Made by a program: the position numbers and the translations under genes. Of a stretch of 64,000 nt of DNA, positions 40,060 to 47,553 are shown one piece after another (the stretch's first letter is position 1; each line of letters begins with the position of its first letter). Source of the stretch: Mycolicibacterium chubuense NBB4 (GTDB lineage Bacteria; Actinomycetota; Actinomycetes; Mycobacteriales; Mycobacteriaceae); the NCBI RefSeq assembly GCF_000266905.1, contig NC_018027.1:434001-498000 (forward strand), written 5' to 3'. The notes under the pieces are model-generated. The model made no database searches. It had not been told where the DNA came from and saw nothing but the letters and a program-made list of their open reading frames with translations.

Positions 40060-40901
40060 GCCTTGGCTCCGGCGGTCTGCATGATCGCATCGCTGACCGC
40101 CTCGGGGTGGTCCAGCGACACGAACGTCGACGCGTGCGGTACCTCGATCATGTTGCAGTGCGGGAACAGTGCCGCCAGCCGCCGCCCCAGGGCCGGCGTG
40201 AAGCAGCGGTCGTCGAGACCCCACACCACCGTCACGGGTTTGGTGAAGCGGTGCAACCGCGGCGCGACGTGGGTGAGGTCGGTACGGCCGATGCCGCGGG
40301 CCAGCGCGGCGAAGTCACCGGCGATCCGTCGGTCGGTCCGCGTCGGCCGGAGCCATGACGCGGTCAGGTCCGGATCGAGCTTCTTGGCGAGCAGTCCGAA
40401 GCCGAGGGCCGAGTGCCGCATCGCCGTGGGACCCATGGTGGCCATGAGCGCCGTCACCGACGGCCGCGTGCGCATCAGCGCGAAGACCGCGTTGAACGGA
40501 AACGGCGGGAACTTGTCGAACGCATCGCAATTGGTCAGCACGAGCCGGCCGATCCGCTCCGGGTGCGCGTCGATCAGGAACTGGCACAAGCCTCCGCCGG
40601 TGTCGTTGCCGACCAGCGTCACGTCCTCGAGATCCAACGCCGTGAGGAAGTCGTGCAGGAGATCGGCGACGCCTTCGGGGGAGAGCGCCGCGCGGTCGGT
40701 CACCGGAATGGTGTGCGAGCCCAACGGCAGGTCGGGCAGGATGCAGCGGAATCCCTGGCCGGCGAGCCGGTGGGCGACGGTGTCCCACAATCGGGAGTCG
40801 ACGAGCGCGCCGTGGACGAAGACCACCGGAGGGAATGCGGAGTCCTCGGGGCCCGACTCGCGGTATCGGACCGTGGCCGCAGGCAGCGTGACGTGGGGCA
40901 T
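40056..40901 (-). CDS. Alpha/beta hydrolase with Asp nucleophile
   Basis: 281 residues. VVFVHGALVDSRLWD gives the oxyanion HG motif, and DVTLVGNDTGGGLCQFL is a nucleophile elbow with Asp (GNDTGG), as in haloalkane dehalogenases, epoxide hydrolases and fluoroacetate dehalogenases. The acid is probably in VWGLDDRCFTP and the base His in HASTFVSLDHPE. Substrate unknown. ATG 40901 has AAAGGA upstream; an in-frame extension to 40925 is possible. It is divergent from a TetR gene that probably represses it. Confidence 0.86.
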   Translation of the reverse strand: MPHVTLPAATVRYRESGPEDSAFPPVVFVHGALVDSRLWDTVAHRLAGQGFRCILPDLPLGSHTIPVTDRAALSPEGVADLLHDFLTALDLEDVTLVGNDTGGGLCQFLIDAHPERIGRLVLTNCDAFDKFPPFPFNAVFALMRTRPSVTALMATMGPTAMRHSALGFGLLAKKLDPDLTASWLRPTRTDRRIAGDFAALARGIGRTDLTHVAPRLHRFTKPVTVVWGLDDRCFTPALGRRLAALFPHCNMIEVPHASTFVSLDHPEAVSDAIMQTAGAKA

Positions 40902-40938
40902 CTCCGATATCCTTTTCGTCGGCATTTACAAACACTCA

Positions 40939-40955
40939 GTACGAAAGTTACGTAC
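40939..40955. promoter_or_regulatory. Candidate TetR operator
   Basis: GTACG (40939-40943), 7 nt, CGTAC (40951-40955) form a dyad in the 61-nt divergent gap between the hydrolase and the TetR gene. It is short and only the position argues for TetR binding. Confidence 0.45.
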
Positions 40956-40962
40956 AGCCTGT

Positions 40963-41574
40963 ATGAAAGTCAACACCCCGGCCCGGAGGTCGCAAGCGGA
41001 GCGCACCGCGGCGACTCGAGCCACGCTGCTTACGGCAGCCCGAAAGCTTTTTGCCACCAATGGTTTTGCAGAGGTGTCGACGCAAGCCATCGTCGAGGAG
41101 GCGGGTGTCACCCGGGGCGCGCTGTATCACCAGTTCGCCGACAAAGTCGAGTTGTTCGCGGCGGTGTACGAGCAATTGGAGGCCGAACTAGTCGTCCAGA
41201 TCGGCGAAGGCATCGTCGAGGCGGCCCCGCCTGACCAGTTGACGGCGATGAAGGTCGGCGCGCGGCTGTTCCTGGACCTCTGCTCCGCACCCGCCGTCCA
41301 GCGGATCGGCCTGATCGATGCGCCATCGGTTCTGGGGTGGGAGCGGTGGCGTGCCGTCGGCGCGAAGTACGGCCTCGGCGTCATCGAGGCGATGCTCGCT
41401 CAAGCGGTCGCCGACGGGGTGATCCCCGATCAGCCGGTGCGGCCGACGGCGCACATCCTGCTCGGCGCTCTCGACGAGGCGGCGTTGTACGTCTCGCGCG
41501 CCGAGGATCAGGCCACGGCCAAGGCAGACATGTACGCGGTCTGCGACCGGATCATCGACGGCATCGCCGGCTAG
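40963..41574 (+). CDS. TetR-family regulator
   Basis: 203 residues. N-terminal HTH: ATRATLLTAARKLFATNGFAEVSTQAIVEEAGVTRGALYHQFADKVELFAAVYE, the standard TetR pattern with recognition helix around GALYHQF. The C-terminal part is helical, with LGALDEAALYVSRA. It probably controls the divergent alpha/beta hydrolase and itself. ATG 40963 sits just after the dyad. Its stop overlaps the convergent SDR stop by 4 nt. Confidence 0.92.
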   Translation: MKVNTPARRSQAERTAATRATLLTAARKLFATNGFAEVSTQAIVEEAGVTRGALYHQFADKVELFAAVYEQLEAELVVQIGEGIVEAAPPDQLTAMKVGARLFLDLCSAPAVQRIGLIDAPSVLGWERWRAVGAKYGLGVIEAMLAQAVADGVIPDQPVRPTAHILLGALDEAALYVSRAEDQATAKADMYAVCDRIIDGIAG

Positions 41575-42434
41575 TTCTTCTCGGCTCCCTCTACCACACC
41601 GAGCGCCGACTGCGCGCGCTGCTCGTAGCTCTGGCGCTTGGTGGTGTCGAATTCCAGAAAGACGTTGTCCAGCCCCAGTTTCCGGTTCATCCACCGGCGT
41701 CCCCGCGGCCCCAGCATCTGTGCGGCCTGCGCGGTGAACCGCAGGAACGGCGGCACCGAGACATGGGTCTTGGGCTTGTCCAGCGTTTTGACCACCGCTG
41801 CCGCGATATCCTCGGGCTCAACGGGTTTCGTGCCGGGCGTCTCCCGGGTTCCGGAGATCAGCTCGGTGTTGGTGAACGGCGGCATCACCACCGACACGTG
41901 CACACCGTGCGGCGCCATCTCGTCGGCCAGGGCCGCGGAGAGTCCGACCACCCCGAACTTCGCGCCCACGTAGACGACCTGGCCGGGCACGGGGATCACG
42001 CCCGACAGCGACGCGATGTTGATGATGTGGCCGCGGCGACGAGCCACCATGTCGGGCAGCGCCAACTGGCACCCGGCGATCACGCCGTAGAGGTTCACCT
42101 CGATCGAGGAGCGGATCGACTGCTCGGTCTGGTCGAGGAACGGCCCGATCGGCATCACGCCGGCGTTGTTGATCAGTACGTCGATGTGGCCCCCACCGTC
42201 GGTGCGCGCCTTGTCCAGGAAGGAGGCGAACGACTCCCGGTCGGTGACATCGAGTGGGTAGCCCGACACGGGGCCGAGGTTGGTCAGCTTGGCGACCGAG
42301 GACTCCTGCAGTGCCACGTCGCGGTCGCCGATGACCACGCGCGCACCCCGCTTGAGCAGCGCTTCGGCGGTCGCGTATCCGATGCCCCTGGCGGCGCCGG
42401 TGATGGCGATGGTCTTGCCGCGGATGTTGTCCAT
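41571..42434 (-). CDS. Short-chain dehydrogenase/reductase
   Basis: 287 residues. AITGAARGIGYATAEAL (TGxxxGIG), LINNAGVMPIGPF, IINIASLSGVIPVPG and YVGAKFGVVGL provide cofactor and Ser-Tyr-Lys catalytic residues. The family (SDR with C-terminal ~60-residue extension ending RRWMNRKLGLD) is common in mycobacteria and often regulated by TetR. Promoter region contains a 20-bp palindrome that overlaps the end of the upstream DUF899 gene. Substrate unknown. Confidence 0.9.
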   Translation of the reverse strand: MDNIRGKTIAITGAARGIGYATAEALLKRGARVVIGDRDVALQESSVAKLTNLGPVSGYPLDVTDRESFASFLDKARTDGGGHIDVLINNAGVMPIGPFLDQTEQSIRSSIEVNLYGVIAGCQLALPDMVARRRGHIINIASLSGVIPVPGQVVYVGAKFGVVGLSAALADEMAPHGVHVSVVMPPFTNTELISGTRETPGTKPVEPEDIAAAVVKTLDKPKTHVSVPPFLRFTAQAAQMLGPRGRRWMNRKLGLDNVFLEFDTTKRQSYEQRAQSALGVVEGAEKN

Positions 42435-42441
42435 GGGGCGA

Positions 42442-42461
42442 AACTTTACACGTGTCAAGTT
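42442..42461. promoter_or_regulatory. 20-bp palindrome upstream of the SDR gene
   Basis: AACTTTACACGTGTCAAGTT is a palindrome apart from one base pair (T/C at positions 6 and 15). It starts 8 nt before the SDR ATG and covers the last bases and stop codon of the upstream DUF899 gene. Its size and symmetry fit a TetR-family operator. Confidence 0.7.
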
Positions 42462-43237
42462 TTTGGGGGAAGCCCCGTCCGCAGGTCGTCTGTACGACCC
42501 GCGGCGACCCGTGACCACTGCGCGATCGGGCGGCCGTCGGCGCGGGTGTTGGAACCGTCGACGCGCCAGGGCTGCGGCCACCCGGGTGGGGAGTCCTCCC
42601 ACGGCTCCTGTCGTCCGTACACCGTGAGGTTCATCAGGGCCAGGCTGTAATCCATGGCCTCGACGCCCCGCAGCGTCGTCCAGTACGTCTCGAAGACCCG
42701 GTCGCCGTCCCGGACGTAACAGGCGATGTGCATCATCCCGACGTGACGACCGACGAGGAGCCGGTCCAGTGAGGGAAGCGCCGAGTACCACGGCACCTCC
42801 CAGCCCATGAATTCCCGATAACGCGCGCTCTCGGGAAAGGGGCCCTGGCAGAACACGGCGTAGGTGATGTCGCGGGAGTGCAGATAGGACAGTTCGACCA
42901 CCTGGGTGGTGACCCACGTGCACCCTTCACACTGCTGTGGCGCCGGATGGCCGGCGTGCCACATGAAGTAGTACACGAGTAACTGTCGGCGTCCCGCGAA
43001 GACGTCGAGAAGTGTTGTCGTGCCGTCGAATCCGGTCAGCTCGAGACGGCCGTCCACCTCGACCATCGGCAGCCTGCGGCGGGCCGCGGCGATCGCGTCA
43101 CCCTCGCGCGTATGTGCCTTCTCGCGAATTCGCAACGCGTCGAGTTCGCGTTGGAACACAGTGCGGTCGACGACCGGAGGCAGGCCCGCGTCAGTGGGAA
43201 CGGCAGGCACGGTCGCCCTCCGCGTCGTAGGCGTCAT
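42455..43237 (-). CDS. DUF899 (thioredoxin-like) protein, second copy
   Basis: 260 residues. TTTLLDVFAGRRQLLVYYFMWHAGHPAPQQCEGCTWVTTQVVELSYLHSRDITYAVFCQGP is the DUF899 core: a thioredoxin-like fold with CEGC in the usual redox-motif region, then GWEVPWYSAL. The C-terminal GRQEPWEDSPPGWPQPW matches the partner gene. It overlaps the first DUF899 gene by 47 nt. The function of the family is unproven, though a peroxiredoxin- or thiol-linked role is often suggested. Downstream is the SDR palindrome. Confidence 0.86.
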   Translation of the reverse strand: MTPTTRRATVPAVPTDAGLPPVVDRTVFQRELDALRIREKAHTREGDAIAAARRRLPMVEVDGRLELTGFDGTTTLLDVFAGRRQLLVYYFMWHAGHPAPQQCEGCTWVTTQVVELSYLHSRDITYAVFCQGPFPESARYREFMGWEVPWYSALPSLDRLLVGRHVGMMHIACYVRDGDRVFETYWTTLRGVEAMDYSLALMNLTVYGRQEPWEDSPPGWPQPWRVDGSNTRADGRPIAQWSRVAAGRTDDLRTGLPPKT

Positions 43238-43907
43238 GCCAGCGCCACCACTGGTACGGCGGCGACTGCGGGTAACCCTCGGGGGAGTCCTCCCAGATCT
43301 CCTGGCGGCCCAGCGCGGTGATGTCGAGAAAGTTCCAGGTGTTGACGAACGCCTCGTCGCCGCGGTTGTTGACGAAGTAGGTGCGGTAGATCCGTTCGCC
43401 GTTCCGGTCGGGCCACCGGATGAACGCGTTGGTCCCGTGCCACTCGTCGACGCCGAAGTCGATGTCGAACGCCCCGTGTTCGTCGGGAATCATTGTGTAC
43501 CAGGGGATCTGCCAACCCATGCGAGCCTTGATCCGGGCCAGGTCCGACTGCGGTGCGCGCGAGACGTAGACGAGCGTGGTGTCGCGGGCATGCAGGTGTG
43601 CGAGGTTGCCGATGTGGTCGGCCATCAAGGAGCAGCCCACGCAGCCGTGGTCCGGCCAGCCGTGGACGTCCGGGTCCACGAACGCGCGGTACACGATCAA
43701 CTGCCGCCGCCCGGCGAACAGGTCGTTCAGCGTGGCGGGACCGTCGGGTCCCTCGAAGCGGTAGTGCTCGTCCACCGGGGTCCACGGCATCCGCCGCCGC
43801 ATCGCTGCCAGCGCATCGCGCGCCCGGGTCAACTCCTTCTCCTTCACCAGCATGTCCGCCCAGGCGGTCTCCCACTCTCGGGCGGACACGATCTCGGGTG
43901 GCTTCAC
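43191..43907 (-). CDS. DUF899 (thioredoxin-like) protein, first copy
   Basis: 238 residues, paralogous to the next gene: LNDLFAGRRQLIVYRAFVDPDVHGWPDHGCVGCSLMADHIGNLAHLHARDTTLVYVSRAP, then GWQIPWYTM and GRQEIWEDSPEGYPQSPPYQWWRWH. Here the redox-type motif is CVGC. GTG 43907 is preferred because AAGGGAACGAG lies just upstream; TTG 43925 is in frame. It is divergent from an ArsR gene with matching half-sites in between, so it is probably repressed by that ArsR. Two adjacent paralogues suggest a heterodimer or different substrates. Confidence 0.88.
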   Translation of the reverse strand: MKPPEIVSAREWETAWADMLVKEKELTRARDALAAMRRRMPWTPVDEHYRFEGPDGPATLNDLFAGRRQLIVYRAFVDPDVHGWPDHGCVGCSLMADHIGNLAHLHARDTTLVYVSRAPQSDLARIKARMGWQIPWYTMIPDEHGAFDIDFGVDEWHGTNAFIRWPDRNGERIYRTYFVNNRGDEAFVNTWNFLDITALGRQEIWEDSPEGYPQSPPYQWWRWHDAYDAEGDRACRSH

Positions 43908-43936
43908 GCTCGTTCCCTTCGTCAAATATTAAACAT

Positions 43937-43994
43937 TTCTGTTGAACGTCTTCGGTCTCAGCACACCACGATGTCGGCGCTATAGTCAACAGAA
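43937..43994. promoter_or_regulatory. Inverted half-sites in the DUF899/ArsR divergent promoter
   Basis: TTCTGTTGA (43937-43945) and TCAACAGAA (43986-43994) are exact inverted copies 40 nt apart. The right copy overlaps the TATAGT -10 (43981-43986) and the ArsR start codon (43994), so a bound protein would block both genes. TATAGT, 7 nt, ATG is a leaderless promoter. Confidence 0.7.
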
Positions 43995-44326
43995 TGGTTG
44001 AAGATTCGGTGCTGGATCGCGCGTACGGCGCACTCGCCGATCCCACGCGTCGCCGGCTGCTGGAGGTGCTGCGCGGAGGGGATGCGCGCATCACCGATCT
44101 AGCGGCCCCGCTGCCGATGAGCTTCGCCGGGGTCTCGCGCCACATCGGCGTTCTCGAATCGGCGGGCCTCGTCCGTCGTGAGGTACGCGGACGAGAGCAC
44201 TGGTTGTCGTTGCAGCCCGAGGGTTTGGAGTACGCGCGGAGCTGGATCGACGAGCAGTCCGAATTCTGGTCGACACGGGCGGATGCGCTGGCGCAGCGGC
44301 TGCGCAGGAAGGACCGTCGCAGGTGA
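43994..44326 (+). CDS. ArsR-family regulator (SRPBCC-linked type)
   Basis: 110 residues. RAYGALADPTRRRLLEVLRGGDARITDLAAPLPMSFAGVSRHIGVLESAGLVRREVRGREHWLSLQPEGLEYARSWIDE is the winged-helix of the ArsR subgroup usually encoded beside AHSA1/SRPBCC proteins. No metal-binding Cys is visible, so it is unlikely to be a metal sensor. The SRPBCC gene overlaps by 4 nt. Leaderless start at ATG 43994. Confidence 0.93.
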   Translation: MVEDSVLDRAYGALADPTRRRLLEVLRGGDARITDLAAPLPMSFAGVSRHIGVLESAGLVRREVRGREHWLSLQPEGLEYARSWIDEQSEFWSTRADALAQRLRRKDRRR

Positions 44327-44760
44327 CGGAGGTTCCGGTGGTGCGCGTCCGGCGCGTGATGCCCGCCGTCCCGGAGGCCGTCTTCGATGAGTGGCTGGAT
44401 CCGGAGGCGCTCGCCGACTGGATGTGCCCGAGGCCGGCGCGGTGCGTGGCGATCACCGTCGATGCGCGCGTCGGCGGGCGCGTGCGCTTCGACGTCGACG
44501 ACGGGAGCGCCCTGGTTCTGATCACGGGGCAGTTCCTCGACATCGACCGGCCGAACCGGCTGCGGTTCACCTGGAGTCATTCGGGCTGGACGGATCCGAC
44601 GGCGGCGAGCATCGTCGACGTCGGTTTCGAGCCCTACGGCGACGACCAGACGTTGATGTCGATCGAGCACTCCTTGCTGCCGCCGGAAGCGTTCGAGGAC
44701 CACGACCAGGGCTGGGCCGTCACCGCCGATCAGTTGCTGGCCGTGCTGTCACGTCGGTGA
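44323..44760 (+). CDS. SRPBCC/AHSA1-domain protein
   Basis: 145 residues with the AHSA1 (Aha1 C-terminal-like, START-related) pattern: VRRVMPAVPEAVFDEWLDPEALADWMCP, GGRVRFDV, GQFLDIDRPNRLRFTWSHSG and the C-terminal GWAVTADQLLAVL helix. It forms a hydrophobic ligand pocket; ligand unknown. Translationally coupled to the ArsR gene (GTGA), a pairing widespread in actinobacteria where the SRPBCC protein may sense or bind the effector. Confidence 0.9.
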   Translation: MTEVPVVRVRRVMPAVPEAVFDEWLDPEALADWMCPRPARCVAITVDARVGGRVRFDVDDGSALVLITGQFLDIDRPNRLRFTWSHSGWTDPTAASIVDVGFEPYGDDQTLMSIEHSLLPPEAFEDHDQGWAVTADQLLAVLSRR

Positions 44761-44792
44761 CCTGCGGGAACCGTTTTGTCGGCCATTGCAGC

Positions 44793-44813
44793 TAGAATCG
44801 AACACGTGTTCGA
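44793..44813 (+). promoter_or_regulatory. LexA (SOS) box overlapping a leaderless promoter and start codon
   Basis: TCGAACACGTGTTCGA (44798-44813) matches the mycobacterial LexA box TCGAAC-N4-GTTCGA exactly. TAGAAT at 44793-44798 is a -10, 7 nt before GTG 44806, which lies inside the box. LexA binding would sit on the transcription start and start codon. Confidence 0.9.
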
Positions 44814-46584
44814 CACGTCGCCTCCCGCGCCGGCAGAGTTAGCCGATGCCGACGACGCCGCCCTGGTGGCAGCCATCGCGGGGTGGGCGCGGACGGCCGC
44901 GGTGGCCGAGGCTCACAAGCTGGCAGCCATCGCGGAGTGGCAGCGCCGGTGCTGTGACGATCCGGCGCGCGAGAAGTGGGCCTGTGATGCCTGGGACGCT
45001 GCCGCAGCGGAGGTGGCATGCGCGCTGAACGTGAGCCAAGGTCGGGCGTCGGGCCAGATGGACCTCGCGATCGCCCTCCGAGATCGGCTGCCCTTGTTGG
45101 GCCGGCGGTTCCTGGCCGGACAAGTCCCGTTGACCACGGTGTCGACGATCGTGTGGCGCACCGCCCTCGTCGTCGATGGCAAGGCGCTGGCGAAAGTGGA
45201 CGCCGCCGTGACCCGGAGTCTCGCGGAGTGGGGTCCGCTGTCGCAGGCCAAGCTGGAGCAGGCCATCGACGGGTGGATCGAGAAGTACGATCCCGACGCG
45301 GTCCGCCGCGTCCGCGACCGGATGCGGGGTCGCTCCTTCACCGTCGGCCATCGCGACGACCAGACCGGTACCACAGCTGTCTTCGGCCGCCTGTCAGTCA
45401 TCGATGCCGCGGTGCTGAACGAGCGGCTGGCGGTGATGGTGCGCTCGGTCTGTGAGGACGACCCGCGCACGATGGCCCAACGCCGTGCCGACGCCGTCGG
45501 GGCGATCGCTGCCGGTTCGTTCGTCCTGGCATGTCGCTGCGACAACCCGCACTGCCCGGCCGCCATGGTCGATGACGGCCGAGCCTCCAGCGTCGTCGTT
45601 CACGTTGTCGCCGACCACGCCTCGCTCGACGCGCAAGCGGACCCAGCCACGAACGGCGCCGAACCCGAGCGTGAAACCGGCGCCGAGTCTGAACCTGAGC
45701 GTGAAACCGTCGCCGAGCCCGAACCCGAGCGCGAAACCGTCGTCGGGCCCGAGTCTGAACCTCAGCGTGAAACCGTCGCCGAGCCCGAGCCCGAGCGTGA
45801 AACCGGCGCCGAGCCCGAGTCTGAACCCGAGCGTGAAACCGGCGCCGAGCCCGAACCCGAGCGCCGCACCGCGGCGCTGATCCCCGGCCTGCGGAACGGC
45901 GTGGTGCCTGCGCCGCTGCTGGCCGAGTTGATCGCCCACGGCGCGACGGTCCGTTTCGTCGGAAGCCCCGACAACATCAAAGCCACGGACAGCTACCGGC
46001 CCTCGCCCGCACTGGCGCGGTTCGTCCGCTCCCGCGACCTCACCTGCCGGGTCCCGGGCTGCGACCGGCCCGCGGTACACGCCGACATCGACCACACCAC
46101 ACCGTGGCCGGCCGGTGCGACACATCCGTCAAACCTCAAGTGCTACTGCAGAAAACATCATTTGATCAAAACCTTCTGGGAGGGCTGGAGCGATAGCCAG
46201 TCCCCGGACGGCACGGTCCACATCACCACTCCGACTGGACACACCTACATCACCAAGCCGTTCTCGTCACTGCTGTTCCCGTCGTGGAACACCACCACCC
46301 CGCCACCACCGCCGACCGAAGAGCCGTCGCCGACCCGCGGTCCGGGGCGGGGGACGATGATGCCCACGCGACGGCGCACCCGCGCACAAGCACGTGCCTC
46401 CCGGATAGCCCGGGAGCGGCAGCTCAATGCGGTTCAGCGCGAACTCGACCGTGCCGCCGCCGACGAACGAAAGGCTCAACGCGGGGCAAGAGAGCAACAG
46501 TCGCCGCGCCGCCGCTACCGCGACTACTTTGACGAGTCGCTGTCCCACAGACCTGATTACGGGGACGACCCGCCGCCCTTCTAA
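44806..46584 (+). CDS. DUF222/13E12-family protein with HNH endonuclease domain
   Basis: 592 residues. DUF222 occupies about 1-265; a Glu/Pro/Arg/Thr tandem-repeat linker follows (about 285-355); an HNH nuclease domain spans about 405-450 with DLTCRVPGCDRPAVHADIDHTTPWPAGATHPSNLKCYCRKHHL, giving zinc Cys pairs and the His/Asn/His active site. The tail is Pro- then Arg-rich. This is the mobile, multicopy 13E12 family of mycobacteria. GTG 44806 is chosen over TTG 44776 for the leaderless promoter. The LexA box indicates induction by DNA damage. Native DNA target unknown. Confidence 0.93.
   Translation: MFDTSPPAPAELADADDAALVAAIAGWARTAAVAEAHKLAAIAEWQRRCCDDPAREKWACDAWDAAAAEVACALNVSQGRASGQMDLAIALRDRLPLLGRRFLAGQVPLTTVSTIVWRTALVVDGKALAKVDAAVTRSLAEWGPLSQAKLEQAIDGWIEKYDPDAVRRVRDRMRGRSFTVGHRDDQTGTTAVFGRLSVIDAAVLNERLAVMVRSVCEDDPRTMAQRRADAVGAIAAGSFVLACRCDNPHCPAAMVDDGRASSVVVHVVADHASLDAQADPATNGAEPERETGAESEPERETVAEPEPERETVVGPESEPQRETVAEPEPERETGAEPESEPERETGAEPEPERRTAALIPGLRNGVVPAPLLAELIAHGATVRFVGSPDNIKATDSYRPSPALARFVRSRDLTCRVPGCDRPAVHADIDHTTPWPAGATHPSNLKCYCRKHHLIKTFWEGWSDSQSPDGTVHITTPTGHTYITKPFSSLLFPSWNTTTPPPPPTEEPSPTRGPGRGTMMPTRRRTRAQARASRIARERQLNAVQRELDRAAADERKAQRGAREQQSPRRRYRDYFDESLSHRPDYGDDPPPF
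45658..45873 (+). repeat. In-frame tandem repeat inside the HNH gene
   Basis: About seven tandem units of 30-36 nt encode variations of EPERETGAEP/EPERETVAEP. Units differ mainly in third positions and in an added Glu-Ser pair. All are multiples of three so the frame is kept. The segment forms an acidic spacer between DUF222 and HNH domains and should vary in copy number between strains. Confidence 0.88.
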
Positions 46585-46644
46585 GGTAAAGCCATTGTGC
46601 CGGAGCCTAACCGGCCGAAAACCTCAGACATGGAGGTGATGTCC

Positions 46645-47133
46645 GTGTCGGCCCCGGGCGAGTTGCGCTTCGTGGCGGTGGGGCAGGACGACCCGCTCGC
46701 CGCACCGCTGATCGACGAGCTCGCCATCGAGTACGCCGAGCGCTACGGCGGAACCCGTGAGCGGGTCCACGCGTGGCTGCGCGGATATCCCGATGACGAA
46801 TTCGCACCACCCGCAGGAGGATTGCTGATCGGACTGCTCGACGATCAACCGGTGACCGGTGGTGCGTTCCGCCGGTTCGACGACGACACCGCCGAGTTGA
46901 AGCGGATCTGGACCGACAGCCGCCAGCGTCGCCGCGGGCATGCTCGTGCCTTGGTGAGTCGCCTCGAGGCCGAGATCGCCCAGCGTGGCTACACGCGCGT
47001 CTATCTGACCACAGGGGATCGCCAGCCCGAAGCGGTGGCGCTGTACCTGTCGATGGGATACACCCAGCTCGCAGAACCGCTGCCCGCCACGGGCGAGGTC
47101 TACGCTGTGGCCTTCCTGAAGACGCTGCGCTGA
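46645..47133 (+). CDS. GNAT-family N-acetyltransferase
   Basis: 162 residues. GNAT core: GGAFRRFDDDTAELKRIWTDSRQRRRGHARALVSRLEAEIAQRGYTRVYLTT with the acetyl-CoA loop RQRRRGHA (Q/RxxGxG/A), then AVALYLSMGY. Acceptor unknown. GTG 46645 is chosen because a full Shine-Dalgarno GGAGGTGAT lies at 46632-46640; GTG 46597, ATG 46630 and ATG 46639 are in frame but the first two include that site as coding sequence. Confidence 0.87.
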   Translation: MSAPGELRFVAVGQDDPLAAPLIDELAIEYAERYGGTRERVHAWLRGYPDDEFAPPAGGLLIGLLDDQPVTGGAFRRFDDDTAELKRIWTDSRQRRRGHARALVSRLEAEIAQRGYTRVYLTTGDRQPEAVALYLSMGYTQLAEPLPATGEVYAVAFLKTLR

Positions 47134-47261
47134 CCGGCACCGGCGGGTTCGGTTCGGGCAGAGCCGGTCTCGTGTTCACCACTGGGTACCTCCGGCCGCA
47201 GCGTCGGCGCCGGGCGCACCGGGCCGACCTGCCCAGCCGCAGGAGCTATAGGCTTACCTGC

Positions 47262-47552
47262 GTGTCAGAGGCGACCGTCGGTTGGTTGATGCTCGCCGCT
47301 GCCGCGTGTGTGTTCGTGCTGGGTGGGCTGTCCCGAATGTTCGTCGGCCGGAATCGCGACACCAAAGCCGTCCGCGTCCTCGTCCGCATCTTCCGCCGCA
47401 CGGGTATCGCCCGGGTGCTGTTCGGACGCTTCGAGGACGACGTCCTCGACGACGACGAACTCGACACCATGATCCTGATGCCCACGATCGTGGTGTCCAG
47501 CGGGCTGGCCCTCACCGCGATCTTCCTGCTGGGTTACGACACGCTCGCCTGA
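47262..47552 (+). CDS. Small two-TM membrane protein
   Basis: 96 residues with two helices: GWLMLAAAACVFVLGGL near the start and ILMPTIVVSSGLALTAIFLLGY near the end, joined by a basic cytoplasmic loop (GRNRDTKAVRVLVRIFRRTG). No known domain. GTG 47262 has TAGGCT at 47249-47254 and a 7-nt spacer, a leaderless promoter, which argues that this is a real gene. It converges on the methyltransferase gene with one base between. Confidence 0.7.
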   Translation: MSEATVGWLMLAAAACVFVLGGLSRMFVGRNRDTKAVRVLVRIFRRTGIARVLFGRFEDDVLDDDELDTMILMPTIVVSSGLALTAIFLLGYDTLA

Positions 47553-47553
47553 T

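Noticed and set aside
44776..44805. TTG start 10 codons upstream for the HNH gene
   Set aside because: The leaderless promoter and LexA box place the start at GTG 44806; the upstream codons would precede the transcript.
47140..47170. ACCGGC...GCCGGT hairpin after the acetyltransferase
   Set aside because: Six-bp GC stem of a kind common by chance at this base composition.
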